NCBI GenBank assembly: GCA_003674045.1
Contig: PENC01000002.1
Span: 806,001-870,000, forward strand
DNA from: Streptomyces griseocarneus
GTDB taxonomy: Bacteria > Actinomycetota > Actinomycetes > Streptomycetales > Streptomycetaceae
Direction: 5' to 3'
Length of the DNA: 64,000 nt
Shown here one piece after another: positions 51,688 to 61,014 of this stretch. The notes under the pieces are model-generated. The model worked only from the letters and a program-made list of their open reading frames with translations. It was not told the origin of the DNA and did not search any database. The first letter of the stretch is position 1. Each line of letters starts with the position of its first letter. The translations under genes were made by a program, and so were the position numbers.

Positions 51688-52089
51688 ATGTCGTCCAACG
51701 TCAGCCGACGTCTCATGCTCAAGGGAACCGCCGTAGCCGCCGCCGGCATCGCCCTGGCCACGCCGACCGCGCTCGCCGCCACCCGCTCCGCGATGGCGGG
51801 CATGGACCACTCCGGCCACACCGGTATGTCCGGTATGCCCGCGGAGTTCGACGAGGTCTACAAGGGCCGTCGCATCGTCGGCAAGATGGCCATGAGCGGC
51901 CACGAGATGCACCACGGCGGCTTCGCGGTGACCATCGACGGCAGGGAACTGCACGTCATGCAGAACGGCGACGGCTCCTGGATCAGCCTGGTGAACCACT
52001 ACGAGACGTTCCCGGACCCGCTGGCGCTCACGCGCGCCGCCGTGGACAAGCTCAAGGGCGCCCAGCTCGCCCCGTTCCAGATGAACTGA
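51688..52089 (+). CDS. melC1: tyrosinase cofactor/caddie protein MelC1
   Basis: A 133-residue Tat-exported chaperone that delivers copper to tyrosinase and carries it out of the cell. The Tat signal is SRRLMLKGTAVAAAG..ALA. The mature part has the His/Met-rich stretch MAGMDHSGHTGMSGM, EVYKGRRIVG and HEMHHGGF, all typical. GAGGGGGG lies about 10 nt before ATG 51688. It is 49 nt upstream of melC2 in the standard melC operon. Confidence 0.95.
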   Translation: MSSNVSRRLMLKGTAVAAAGIALATPTALAATRSAMAGMDHSGHTGMSGMPAEFDEVYKGRRIVGKMAMSGHEMHHGGFAVTIDGRELHVMQNGDGSWISLVNHYETFPDPLALTRAAVDKLKGAQLAPFQMN

Positions 52090-52138
52090 CCCGCCACTGC
52101 CGTAACCCAGAATCCGAATCGAAAGGACAAGAACTCCC

Positions 52139-52963
52139 ATGGCAGTGCGCAAGAACCAGGCGTCCCTCACCGCCACCGAGAAGCGCAACTTCGTCAACGC
52201 GGTGCTGGAGCTCAAGCGCATCGGCGTCTACGACGGCTTCGTCCAGACGCACAACGAGTTCATCATGAGCGACGGCGACAACAGTGACCGCGTCGGCCAC
52301 CGCTCGCCCTCCTTCCTCCCCTGGCACCGCCGCTTCCTGATCCAGTTCGAGACGGAGCTGCAGAAGATCGACAAGTCGGTCACGCTCCCCTACTGGGACT
52401 GGACCGTCGACCGCTCGACCAACTCGGGTATCTGGTCCGCCGACTTCCTCGGCGGCACCGGCCGCGCCCGCGACTCGCAGGTGATGGACGGCCCGTTCGC
52501 CGTCTCCACCGGCAAGTGGCCCATCAAGTACAACTTCGACGACCGCATGTTCCTCCAGCGTGAGCTGGGCGCCACGGCCGCCCTGCCGACCCGCGCGCAG
52601 GTGGACGCCGCCCTCGCCATACCCACCTACGACGTGGCGCCCTGGAACAGCACCTCCGCCGACGGCTTCCGCAACACCCTCGAGGGCTGGCGCGGCCAGG
52701 GCCGCATCCACAACAACGTCCACGTGTGGATCGGCGGTCAGATGTCCTCCGGTTTCTCCCCCAACGACCCGGCGTTCTGGCTGCACCACGCCAACATCGA
52801 CCGCCTGTGGGCCGAGTGGCAGAAGATGCACCCGTCCTCGGGTTACCTGCCCACCGGCGGCACCGCGAACGTGGTGGACCTCAACGACACCATGCGCCCC
52901 TGGAACAACGTGACCCCGGCCGACATGCTGGACCACACGAAGTTCTACACCTACGACCGCTGA
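52139..52963 (+). CDS. melC2: tyrosinase MelC2
   Basis: A 274-residue type 3 copper monophenol monooxygenase that makes melanin from tyrosine. CuA ligands are the His residues in QTHNEF, VGHRSPSF and PWHRRF; CuB ligands are in GRIHNNVHVW and WLHHANIDRLW. LPYWDWT is present. It lacks a signal peptide, as usual, because MelC1 carries it through the Tat pathway. GGACAAG is the ribosome site region. Confidence 0.97.
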   Translation: MAVRKNQASLTATEKRNFVNAVLELKRIGVYDGFVQTHNEFIMSDGDNSDRVGHRSPSFLPWHRRFLIQFETELQKIDKSVTLPYWDWTVDRSTNSGIWSADFLGGTGRARDSQVMDGPFAVSTGKWPIKYNFDDRMFLQRELGATAALPTRAQVDAALAIPTYDVAPWNSTSADGFRNTLEGWRGQGRIHNNVHVWIGGQMSSGFSPNDPAFWLHHANIDRLWAEWQKMHPSSGYLPTGGTANVVDLNDTMRPWNNVTPADMLDHTKFYTYDR

Positions 52964-52972
52964 CGGTCGCCT

Positions 52973-53003
52973 CGGCGGGCCCGGGAACCGAACGGGCCCG
53001 CCG
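52973..53003 (+). terminator. hairpin after melC2
   Basis: cggcgggccc / gggcccgccg, a 10-bp stem with an 11-nt loop 10 nt after the stop. No T-tract. The rest of the spacer to 53177 should hold the promoter of the next operon. Confidence 0.55.
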
Positions 53004-53177
53004 CACGTGGTGGGATACATCAGGCCGACTCAGGCCACCGGCGGGCGTACCGATCCGCGCAAGATCGGTACGGCACCGGTGTGTTTGTCAGTCCCTGCGG
53101 CCATACTGACTGGCCGGGCACCTGTTCTCCCACGCACCGGGTGACGGGCCGCCCTCAGCGACCGAGGGGGAGGTCAC

Positions 53178-54620
53178 GTGTCACATCCGCAGCCGTCCGG
53201 CACCAGGGCGCCGCGGGCGCCCGCGGCCCCGGCCACACCGCCCTCCGCACCCGCGCCGGCACCCTCGCCCCCGCGGACCGTCGCGTGGCGTGAGGCGGCC
53301 GACCGCCTGCGCGCGGCGGCGGTGACCGAGCCGGGCCGCCTGCGCATCATCGGGGCCGTCCTCGCCGCGCTCCTCGTCGTCCTCGGCACGGTCACCGCCT
53401 GGCAGGTCGCCGCGCGGGCGTCCGCCGCCGACGCGGTCGTGCACCACAGCCAGCCGCTGAGCTCCGACGCCGCCGCCGTCTACCGCTCCCTCGCCGACGC
53501 CGACTCCACGGCCGCGAGCGGCTTCCTCGCGGGCGGCCAGGAGCCCCGGACGGTCCGCGAGCGCTACGACGACGACATCGCCCTCGCCTCCCGGCTGCTG
53601 GTGAAGGCCGCGGCCAACACCGACGGCTCCGGCACCGCCCGGGAGCGGATCGCCGAGCTCAACGCCAAACTCCCGGAGTACACCGCCCTGGTGGAGGCGG
53701 CCCGCGCCAACAACCGGCAGGGCCTGCCCCTCGGCGGCGCCTATCTGCGCTACGCGAACGACCGGATGCGCGACGAGCTGCTCCCCGCCGCGAACGCGCT
53801 CTACCAGGCGGAGACCGGGCGCCTCCACTCCGACTACGCCGACGCGAAGTCCTGGCCCTGGGCCGCCCTCGGCCTCGGCGTGCTGACCCTCGCCGCCCTC
53901 GGCTGGGCCCAGCGGCGCACCTTCCTGCGCACCAACCGCGTCTTCAACCAGGGCCTGCTGGCCGCGACCGGCGCGACCACGGTGGTGCTGCTCTGGCTGG
54001 CCGTCGGGCACGGAGTGGCCCGTTCCGAGCTGCAGACCTCGTACGCCCACGGCGCCCACTCCCTGGAGGTGCTCACCGAGGCCCGTATCGCCTCCCTCCA
54101 GGCCCGCAGCAACGAGAACCTCACCCTGGTGGCCCGCGGCTCCGTCCTCACCAAGGACGACGAGGACGCCTACGAGGTCAAGTTCCGCGAGGGCATGGCG
54201 AAGCTCGTCGGCAGCGGCGGAGCCGACCCCGAGCCGGGCAGCCTCCTGGACCGCGCCCGCGCCCTCGCCGACGACAAGGCGGGCCGCGACCCCGTGGCCT
54301 CGGTGATCAAGGACGTAAGGGAGTGGCAGCGCCGCCACCGCGACGCCCGCAGCCACGACGAGAGCGGTGACTACCGCTACGCGGTGGACCACGTGATCGG
54401 CAAGCAGGGCGACACCCGGGACAGCACGGGCGAGACGTTCGACAGCGCCGACAAGACGCTGGGGAACGCCCTGGACCACGAGCAGAACGACTTCCACCGG
54501 GCCGCGGACGACGGGCGGGAGGCACTGTCCGGCCTGGCGGCCGGGTCCGCCGTGCTGGCCGTACTGGCGGCGGCGGGCGCCGTGCTGGGCGTAGGGCGCA
54601 GACTGTCGGAGTACCGGTGA
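53178..54620 (+). CDS. glnX: GlnX-like membrane sensor protein
   Basis: A 480-residue membrane protein with four hydrophobic segments (about residues 58-80, 225-240, 260-280 and 450-475) and two long helical extracytoplasmic regions between them (80-220 and 280-450), the layout of paired four-helix-bundle sensors. The N-terminal 50 residues are Pro/Ala-rich and cytoplasmic. It lies directly before a glutamate-type binding protein and a PknG kinase, the mycobacterial glnX-glnH-pknG arrangement in which GlnX relays extracellular Glu/Asp sensing to PknG. No catalytic domain is present. GGAGG precedes the GTG start, and its end overlaps the next gene by 4 nt. Confidence 0.8.
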   Translation: MSHPQPSGTRAPRAPAAPATPPSAPAPAPSPPRTVAWREAADRLRAAAVTEPGRLRIIGAVLAALLVVLGTVTAWQVAARASAADAVVHHSQPLSSDAAAVYRSLADADSTAASGFLAGGQEPRTVRERYDDDIALASRLLVKAAANTDGSGTARERIAELNAKLPEYTALVEAARANNRQGLPLGGAYLRYANDRMRDELLPAANALYQAETGRLHSDYADAKSWPWAALGLGVLTLAALGWAQRRTFLRTNRVFNQGLLAATGATTVVLLWLAVGHGVARSELQTSYAHGAHSLEVLTEARIASLQARSNENLTLVARGSVLTKDDEDAYEVKFREGMAKLVGSGGADPEPGSLLDRARALADDKAGRDPVASVIKDVREWQRRHRDARSHDESGDYRYAVDHVIGKQGDTRDSTGETFDSADKTLGNALDHEQNDFHRAADDGREALSGLAAGSAVLAVLAAAGAVLGVGRRLSEYR

Positions 54621-55657
54621 CGGGGGGACCGAGGCGGATGACAGCAGCGACGACAGCACCGTCGAAGGCACCGGGCACGCCGCGGCTCCGGCGGGCAGCC
54701 GCAAGAGCCCTGGCAAAGGCGACGGCGCCCGTGGCCGTATGCGCCCTGACGGCCACGGCCGTCACCCTGCTGCCCGGCGACGGCGCGCCGCATCGTGCGG
54801 TCCCCGCGGCGGCCACGACAGCCCGCCCCGCGGAGCAGGCCGTCAAGGACACATGCCCCAGCCCGGAGGCGAGCCTGCGGCCCACGGGCGACCTGGACGG
54901 CCCGGCCGTGCGGCGGATCAAGCAGCAGGGGCATCTGACCGCGGGCGTCGACCAGAACAGCTACCGCTGGGGCTATCGCGACCCCGCCACCGGCGAGCTC
55001 AGCGGCTTCGACATCGACCTGGTGCGCGCCATCGCCAAGGACATCCTGGGCGACCCCCAGAAGGTCAACTTCGTGGCGCTCTCCACCAGCAACCGCATTC
55101 CCGCCTTGCGGCAGCACAAGGTCGACATCGTCGTCCGCACCATGACCATCAACTGCGACCGCATCAGGCAAGTGGCCTTCTCCACGGAGTACTTCAAGGG
55201 CGGCCAGCAGGTCATGGTCCCCAAAGGGTCTCCGGTCACGGGGTTCGACGACTCGCTGAAGGGGAAACGGGTCTGCACGGCCGACGGGTCCACGGCGAAG
55301 GCCGAGGTCGAGAGGGCCCCGCACGGCTCGACCCTGCTGACCGTCACGAACCAGCTCGACTGCCTCGTGCGGCTCCAGCTCGGGCAGGTGGACGCCGTGG
55401 TCAACGACAACGCCCTGGCGGCCGGCCAGGCCGCCCAGGACCCCACCGTGCAGCTCGTCGGACAGCCGTTCACCGCCGAACCGTACGGCGTGGCGATGAA
55501 CCTCGACGACAAGGACCTGGTACGCCGGGTCAACAAGGTGCTGGAGGACTACCGCAGCGGCGGCAGCGACAGCCCGTGGATGCGGGCGTACCGCCACTGG
55601 CTCGCCTCCGACCTCAAGGGGATCGACGCCCCGCCGGAGCCCAAGTACCTGGACTGA
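54617..55657 (+). CDS. glnH: GlnH-like glutamate/aspartate-binding protein
   Basis: A 346-residue extracytoplasmic solute-binding protein of the amino-acid family (SBP_bac_3). After a basic N-terminus and hydrophobic signal/anchor (about residues 35-52), the core shows LTAGVDQNSYRWGYRDPATGELSGFDIDLVRAIA, VDIVVRTMTINCDRI, FSTEYFKGGQQVMV and AEPYGVAMN. No permease or ATPase genes follow, so it is probably a sensor ligand-binding subunit rather than a transporter part, as with mycobacterial GlnH. The start GTG overlaps the glnX stop. Confidence 0.88.
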   Translation: MTGGPRRMTAATTAPSKAPGTPRLRRAAARALAKATAPVAVCALTATAVTLLPGDGAPHRAVPAAATTARPAEQAVKDTCPSPEASLRPTGDLDGPAVRRIKQQGHLTAGVDQNSYRWGYRDPATGELSGFDIDLVRAIAKDILGDPQKVNFVALSTSNRIPALRQHKVDIVVRTMTINCDRIRQVAFSTEYFKGGQQVMVPKGSPVTGFDDSLKGKRVCTADGSTAKAEVERAPHGSTLLTVTNQLDCLVRLQLGQVDAVVNDNALAAGQAAQDPTVQLVGQPFTAEPYGVAMNLDDKDLVRRVNKVLEDYRSGGSDSPWMRAYRHWLASDLKGIDAPPEPKYLD

Positions 55658-55739
55658 CGGCGGACCGGCGCGAGGATGGGGAAGCACCACCGTTACGGAC
55701 ACGTCGGCGGCCCGCTGCCGCGGACAGGAGAGGGGACCG

Positions 55740-57056
55740 ATGGCGGTCGCGAGGCCCACCGGGCCTGCCTTGACCCGTGAGGAGGTGGACCGTGCGCTGG
55801 CCAGGCTCGGCGCCGAGCACGAGGCCGTGGAGACCTCGCTGCTCGCCCTCCAGGACCACGCCGGGCGGCGCCTTCTGGAGGGTGCGGAGCTCACGGGCGT
55901 CTCCAAGAGCCGCTGGGCCGCCGCCGAGCAGCTCATCGGGCGGCTGTGGGTGTGCTTCGACGCCTACACCGCCGCCCTGACGGCCGCCCGCGAGGTGCGG
56001 GCCCGGCGCCGCTGGCCCACCCCGGGGGAGCTGTCCGAGCTGACCGAGCTGCTGCGCGGCAGCGCCGTCACGCTGTCCGGTGACGCCACCCTGGCCCTGG
56101 CCGGCGAGGGCGCGGGCGCCCGCCTCAGTGAACAGCTCAGCCTCCAGGACCTCCTGCAACGGATGAACGGCTGGTACGCCCAGGCGCTCGACGTGGTCAT
56201 CGCCGCCGACTCCGTGTGGTCGGCACTGCCCGCCCGGATCGACCTGCTCGCCGCCGAACTGCGGCGCGTCCGCTCCCTGGCCCACTCGGTGGGCGTGCGC
56301 CCCGGCGAGCACCCCTCCGGCGACGACCTGGAGCGGATCACCGACGAGCTGGCGATACTGCGGGCCGAGGTGCTGGCGGACCCGCTGGCCTTCTGGACCG
56401 GTGCCTCGCCCAGCTCCGCGCCGGGCGGCGGCCGCCCCGACACCGCGCGCTACGACCGTGCCGCCCGCGCCCTGGAGGACGTGCGACGGGAGATCGAGGC
56501 CGTGCTGGACGTCCGGCAGGACGCCGAGCAGCGGCTGCTGCGCGTGCGGGACGTCCTCTCGCGCGCGGACCGCACGCTGACGGAGGCACGGCACGCGCGC
56601 GCCGAGGTCCTGTCCAAAATCGCCGCGTTCGAGGTGCCCGCCGTGTCCGGCCCGCCGACCGCGCTGTACGAGCAGTTGTCCGCGGCGGCCGACCACCGCA
56701 GGCACGCGCGGTGGCACCGGCTCTCGCCGCTGCTGGAGGGCCTGGAGCAGCGCGCCGAGGACGAGCTGCTGCGGGCCCGCGACGCGCTCACGGCGGTGAC
56801 CGCGCCCCTGGCCGTGCGCGCCGAGCTGCGCGGCAGGCTGGACGCGTACCGGGCGAAGGCCGCCCGGCACGGCCTCGCGGAGGACGCCTTCCTCGCCGAG
56901 CGCCACGACGCGGCGCGGCGCATGCTGTGGAGCGCGCCCTGTGACCTGGTGGCCGCGGAGATGGCCGTGATGCGGTATCAACAGGCGCTGGCCGAAGCGC
57001 TGGCGCCACCGCCGACCAGGGCCGCGGAGCCCGCCGACCGTAGGGGGGAAGCATGA
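55740..57056 (+). CDS. predicted coiled-coil protein of the PknG operon
   Basis: A 438-residue protein that is almost entirely helical, Ala/Arg/Glu-rich, and without signal peptide, membrane segments or known motifs. Long heptad-like stretches run from about 15 to 110, 170-215 and 240-300. I do not recognise the family. Its ATG has GAGAGGGG upstream and its stop overlaps the pknG start by 4 nt, so the two products are made together. It may be a scaffold or adaptor of the signalling complex; that is inference from position. Confidence 0.75.
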   Translation: MAVARPTGPALTREEVDRALARLGAEHEAVETSLLALQDHAGRRLLEGAELTGVSKSRWAAAEQLIGRLWVCFDAYTAALTAAREVRARRRWPTPGELSELTELLRGSAVTLSGDATLALAGEGAGARLSEQLSLQDLLQRMNGWYAQALDVVIAADSVWSALPARIDLLAAELRRVRSLAHSVGVRPGEHPSGDDLERITDELAILRAEVLADPLAFWTGASPSSAPGGGRPDTARYDRAARALEDVRREIEAVLDVRQDAEQRLLRVRDVLSRADRTLTEARHARAEVLSKIAAFEVPAVSGPPTALYEQLSAAADHRRHARWHRLSPLLEGLEQRAEDELLRARDALTAVTAPLAVRAELRGRLDAYRAKAARHGLAEDAFLAERHDAARRMLWSAPCDLVAAEMAVMRYQQALAEALAPPPTRAAEPADRRGEA

Positions 57057-59722
57057 ACGACGCCTGCCAGCGGCCGGGCTGCGCCGGGACGTACGAGGAC
57101 GTGGGCGGCGGCGAGCTGTACTGCGACACGTGCGGGCTGGCACCGGTGGTGTCACCGAGCGGCGTGCTGGCATCACCCCCCACGGGAGTGACGCACAGCA
57201 AGGGCGGCAAGGCGGGCTCCGGACCCTCGTCGCCGTCGTCGGGATCCTCCGGCTCGTCCGGTTCGACCTCGCGCTCGTCGTCCCGTTCGTCGTCGTCACG
57301 CCGGTCGGTGTCGGGGCAGTTGTCGCGTTCGCTGTCGGGCGGTTCGGGGAGCGGCCGGGGCTCCGGGCGGTCGGTGTCGGTGCGCAGTTCGCAGGCCTCG
57401 ACGACCGCCGGGTCCGGGCGGGGCAAGCTGGGCGCGGGGCTGGTCAGCGTGCCGGAGGTGCCGCGTCCGGACCCCCGGGCGGCGGTCCTGACCGACCCCG
57501 AGGTGCCCGAGCGGAAGCGGTTCTGCAGCAGGGGCGAGTGCGGTGCCCCGGTGGGCCGTTCGCGCGGTGAGCGGCGCGGGCGCACGGAAGGTTTCTGCAC
57601 CAAGTGCGGGCACCCGTACTCGTTCGTCCCCAAGCTGCGGGCGGGCGACGTGGTGCACGGGCAGTACGAGGTCGTGGGCTGCCTCGCGCACGGCGGGCTC
57701 GGCTGGATCTATCTGGCCGTGGACCGCGCGGTGTCCGACCGCTGGGTGGTACTCAAGGGCCTGCTCGACACGGGCGACGAGGACGCGCTGGCGGCGGCGG
57801 TCTCCGAGCGGCGCTTCCTCGCGGAGATCGAGCACGCCAACATCGTGCGCATCTACAACTTCGTCGAGCACCTCGACCAGCGCACCGGCAGCCTCGACGG
57901 CTACATCGTGATGGAGTACGTCGGCGGCAAGTCGCTCAAGGAGATCGCCAACGAGCGGCGGCTGCCGGACGGACGGCGCGACCCGCTGCCCGTCGAGCAG
58001 GCGTGCGCGTACGGCATCGAGGCGCTGGAGGCCCTGAGCCATCTGCACAGCCGCAAGCTGCTGTACTGCGACTTCAAGGTCGACAACGCGATACAGCAGC
58101 AGGACCAGCTGAAGCTCATCGACATGGGCGCGGTCCGGCGGATGGACGATCACGACAGCCCCATCTACGGCACGGTGGGCTACCAGGCGCCCGAGATCGC
58201 GGAGGTGGGCCCGTCCGTCGCGTCCGACCTCTACACGGTGGCGCGCACGCTGGCGGTCCTCACGTTCGACTTCCAGGGCTACACGAACGTCTTCGTGGAC
58301 AGCCTCCCGGACCCGGAGCACATCGAGGTCTTCGCCCGCTACGAGTCGTTCTACCGGCTGCTGGTGCGGGCCACCGACCCCGACCCGGGGCGGCGGTTCG
58401 CGTCGGCGCAGGAGATGGCGGACCAGCTGACGGGCGTGCTGCGCGAGGTCGTGGCGCTCCAGACGGGGCGGCCGCGGCCCGCGCTGTCCACGCTGTTCGG
58501 GCCGGAGCTGCGGGTGGTGGACACCCGGCTGTTCGAGGAGACGGTGTGCGAGACGTCGCTGCTAGGCGGCAGGGCGACGGGCCGCAGAGCGCGCGCGGCC
58601 GGGAGGCCCGGTGGTACGGCCGCGCAGTCCCTCCCGCTTTCCGGAACGGCCCCGCAGCTCTCCGCCTCCGGGACGCAGACGCGGCCGCTCGGGCCGGGGA
58701 GCCTGGCGAAGGCCACCGGTGGCGCCGTGCCCGCCCAGCGCTCCGCGGCCGGTGCCGTGGCCGTTCCGCCCGCCGGTGCCGGGCCCGCCATGCCGCCGCT
58801 GGACACCAGGGCGCTGGCGCTCGCCCTGCCGGTGCCGCTCGTGGACCCGGGCGACCCGAACGCGGGTTTCCTGGCGGGCCTGCTGGCCGCCCGGCCCGCC
58901 GAGCTGTTCGCCGCGCTCCAGGCGGCGCCCGTCGAGTCGCCCGAGCTGCGGCTGCGGCGCGTACGGGCCCAGTTGGAGCTCGGCGAGGAGGAGGTGGCGG
59001 CGAAGACCATCGAGGGCCTGGAGGCCGCGCGCCCCGAGGACTGGCGGGTCGTCTGGTACCGCGGTCTGCACGCGCTGGTGCGCGGTGACAAGGAGACGGC
59101 CGCGCTGTCCTTCGACGCCGTCTACGACGCGTTCCCCGGCGAGCCCGCGCCGAAGCTGGCGCTGGGGCTGTGCGCGGAGGTGCTGGGGCAGCTCGACAAC
59201 GCCGCCGAGTACTACCGCTTGGTGTGGGCGACCGACCCGAGCTTCGTGAGCGCCGCGTTCGCGCTGGCCCGGGTGCGGCTCGCCGCCGGGGACCGCCCGG
59301 CCGCGGTGGCCGCCCTGGAGGCCATACCGGAGGCGTCCATCCACTACACGGCGGCGCGGGTCGCGGCCGTACGGGCCCGGCTGCGCGGCCGGCGCCCGGA
59401 CGAGCCGCTGCTGGACGACCTCGGGGCCGCCGCGGCCCAGGTCGAGCGGCTCGCCGACTTCGGGCTGGACGCCGTGCGGCACGAACGGCTCCGCGCCGAG
59501 GTCCTCGGCACCGCCCTGGACTGGGTACTGTCGGGCACTCCGGGTGCGGCGGCGGGGCCCGACCGCGCCACCGCGCTGCTCGGCAGCGCGGTGGACGAGC
59601 GCGGGCTGCGCTTCGGCCTGGAGCGCTCGTACCGCGTGCTCGCGCGGCTCGCCCAGCGCGGCGAGGAACGGATCGAACTGGTGGAGCGGGCCAACCGTTT
59701 CCGCCCCAGGACATGGGTGTGA
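57053..59722 (+). CDS. pknG: PknG-type serine/threonine protein kinase with TPR domain
   Basis: An 889-residue soluble kinase. Order: N-terminal zinc ribbon (CQRPGC..CDTCG), Ser/Gly/Arg-rich linker about 60-125, rubredoxin-like metal site (CSRGECG..FCTKCG), kinase about 200-460 (GGLGWIYL glycine loop, VVLKG lysine, LYCDFKVDN catalytic loop with YCD for HRD, IDMGA for DFG, GTVGYQAPEI), a Pro/Ala linker, and a C-terminal TPR-like helical domain about 590-880. The rubredoxin-kinase-TPR order is that of mycobacterial PknG, which controls 2-oxoglutarate metabolism through the FHA protein GarA. The extra N-terminal ribbon and Ser-rich linker are not in mycobacterial PknG. The linker is a likely phosphorylation or docking site. 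Confidence 0.93.
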   Translation: MNDACQRPGCAGTYEDVGGGELYCDTCGLAPVVSPSGVLASPPTGVTHSKGGKAGSGPSSPSSGSSGSSGSTSRSSSRSSSSRRSVSGQLSRSLSGGSGSGRGSGRSVSVRSSQASTTAGSGRGKLGAGLVSVPEVPRPDPRAAVLTDPEVPERKRFCSRGECGAPVGRSRGERRGRTEGFCTKCGHPYSFVPKLRAGDVVHGQYEVVGCLAHGGLGWIYLAVDRAVSDRWVVLKGLLDTGDEDALAAAVSERRFLAEIEHANIVRIYNFVEHLDQRTGSLDGYIVMEYVGGKSLKEIANERRLPDGRRDPLPVEQACAYGIEALEALSHLHSRKLLYCDFKVDNAIQQQDQLKLIDMGAVRRMDDHDSPIYGTVGYQAPEIAEVGPSVASDLYTVARTLAVLTFDFQGYTNVFVDSLPDPEHIEVFARYESFYRLLVRATDPDPGRRFASAQEMADQLTGVLREVVALQTGRPRPALSTLFGPELRVVDTRLFEETVCETSLLGGRATGRRARAAGRPGGTAAQSLPLSGTAPQLSASGTQTRPLGPGSLAKATGGAVPAQRSAAGAVAVPPAGAGPAMPPLDTRALALALPVPLVDPGDPNAGFLAGLLAARPAELFAALQAAPVESPELRLRRVRAQLELGEEEVAAKTIEGLEAARPEDWRVVWYRGLHALVRGDKETAALSFDAVYDAFPGEPAPKLALGLCAEVLGQLDNAAEYYRLVWATDPSFVSAAFALARVRLAAGDRPAAVAALEAIPEASIHYTAARVAAVRARLRGRRPDEPLLDDLGAAAAQVERLADFGLDAVRHERLRAEVLGTALDWVLSGTPGAAAGPDRATALLGSAVDERGLRFGLERSYRVLARLAQRGEERIELVERANRFRPRTWV

Positions 59723-59725
59723 TCG

Positions 59726-60967
59726 ATGTCGCAACTGCCGCGCCCCTCCCAGCTGACGGCATGTCCCTCCTGCCGCGAACCGCTGGAGGCGGGTGACAAT
59801 TTCTGCGGCTGCTGCGGCACCGACCTGTCGGCGCCGCCGTCGGCCGCCACCCTGTTCCTGGCGCCGGAGGGGCGCACCGCCGCGCGCGGGGCCGCGGGGC
59901 CGCCGCCCGGCACGGACGTCTCCGCGGGGCCGGCCGCCAGTGCCGACCCGCGTACCGCCCTGGGGGTGCCCGCGCAGGCCGCCCCCGGCGGCCAGGGGCA
60001 GCCGGAGCCCGGCTGCGCGCGCCCCGGCGCGTACGGCACCGGCCGGGCCTGCGGGTCCTGCCGATCCGGCATGATCGACGAGGACGGGTACTGCGAACAC
60101 TGCGGGCATGCACAACCGCGCGAACGGGATCACATGGAGCACGAGTTGCCAGGCGTCGCCGCGGTCAGCGACCGCGGACTGCGCCACCACCGGAACGAGG
60201 ACGCGTACGCCGTGTCCACCGTGGCCCTGGAGGACGGTGGCCCCGCCACCGTCGCCGTCGTCAGTGACGGCGTGTCCTCCGCGACCCGCCCCGACGAGGC
60301 GTCGGCCGCCGCCTGCAAGGCGGCGCGGGAGGTGCTGGTGGCGGCGCTCCCCGCGGGCGCGGACCCCCGGCGCGCCACGCACGACGCGATCATGCGCGCC
60401 GCCGAGGCGGTCACCGCGCTCGCCGCGCGCCCGGCCGCGCCGGAGCCGCACGGGCACGACGCGTACCGCCACGAGAACGCGCCCGCCTGCACCATCGTCA
60501 GCGCCGTCATCACGGGCGACCTGCTGACCGTCGGCTGGATCGGCGACAGCCGCGCCTACTGGGTGCCGGAGGACCGTTCCACCCAGCCCGCCCGGCTCAC
60601 CGAGGACGACTCGTGGGCCGCGCAGATGGTGGCGGCGGGCCTGCTGTCCGAGGCGGAGGCGTACGCGGACGAGCGCGCCCACGCGATCACCGGCTGGCTG
60701 GGGGCGGACGCCTACGAGATCGAGCCGCACACGGCGTCGTTCCACCCCGACCGCGAGGGCGTGGTGATCGTGTGCACCGACGGGCTGTGGAACTACGCGG
60801 AGTCCGCCGAGCTCATGGCCGCGGTCACCCCGACGGACGCGCGGCAGCGGCCGCTGGAGTGCGCCCGGCGGCTGGTGGCCCACGCCCTCGACGGTGGCGG
60901 CCACGACAACGTAACGGTGGCCGTCCTGCCGTTCCCGCTTCCCCTCGAAGGGGCAGGATCGGTCTGA
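59726..60967 (+). CDS. PP2C-family protein phosphatase with zinc ribbons
   Basis: A 413-residue protein. Two zinc-ribbon modules (CPSCREP..CGCCGTD near residues 13-33; CGSCRSG..CEHCG near 110-130) flank a Pro/Ala linker; then a PP2C phosphatase domain of about 260 residues with RGLRHHRNEDAY, VVSDGVSS, IGDSRAYW, CTDGLWNYA and GGHDNVTV, the Mn/Mg-binding Asp set. It should reverse phosphorylation by the PknG-type kinase encoded 3 nt upstream. The start lacks a strong ribosome site, so translational coupling is likely. Zinc ribbons shared with PknG and the FHA protein suggest a common assembly mode. Confidence 0.93.
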   Translation: MSQLPRPSQLTACPSCREPLEAGDNFCGCCGTDLSAPPSAATLFLAPEGRTAARGAAGPPPGTDVSAGPAASADPRTALGVPAQAAPGGQGQPEPGCARPGAYGTGRACGSCRSGMIDEDGYCEHCGHAQPRERDHMEHELPGVAAVSDRGLRHHRNEDAYAVSTVALEDGGPATVAVVSDGVSSATRPDEASAAACKAAREVLVAALPAGADPRRATHDAIMRAAEAVTALAARPAAPEPHGHDAYRHENAPACTIVSAVITGDLLTVGWIGDSRAYWVPEDRSTQPARLTEDDSWAAQMVAAGLLSEAEAYADERAHAITGWLGADAYEIEPHTASFHPDREGVVIVCTDGLWNYAESAELMAAVTPTDARQRPLECARRLVAHALDGGGHDNVTVAVLPFPLPLEGAGSV

Positions 60968-61014
60968 CCCGCGGTCCTGTTGACCTCACGACGCACCGAG
61001 GAACGGATCATCAG

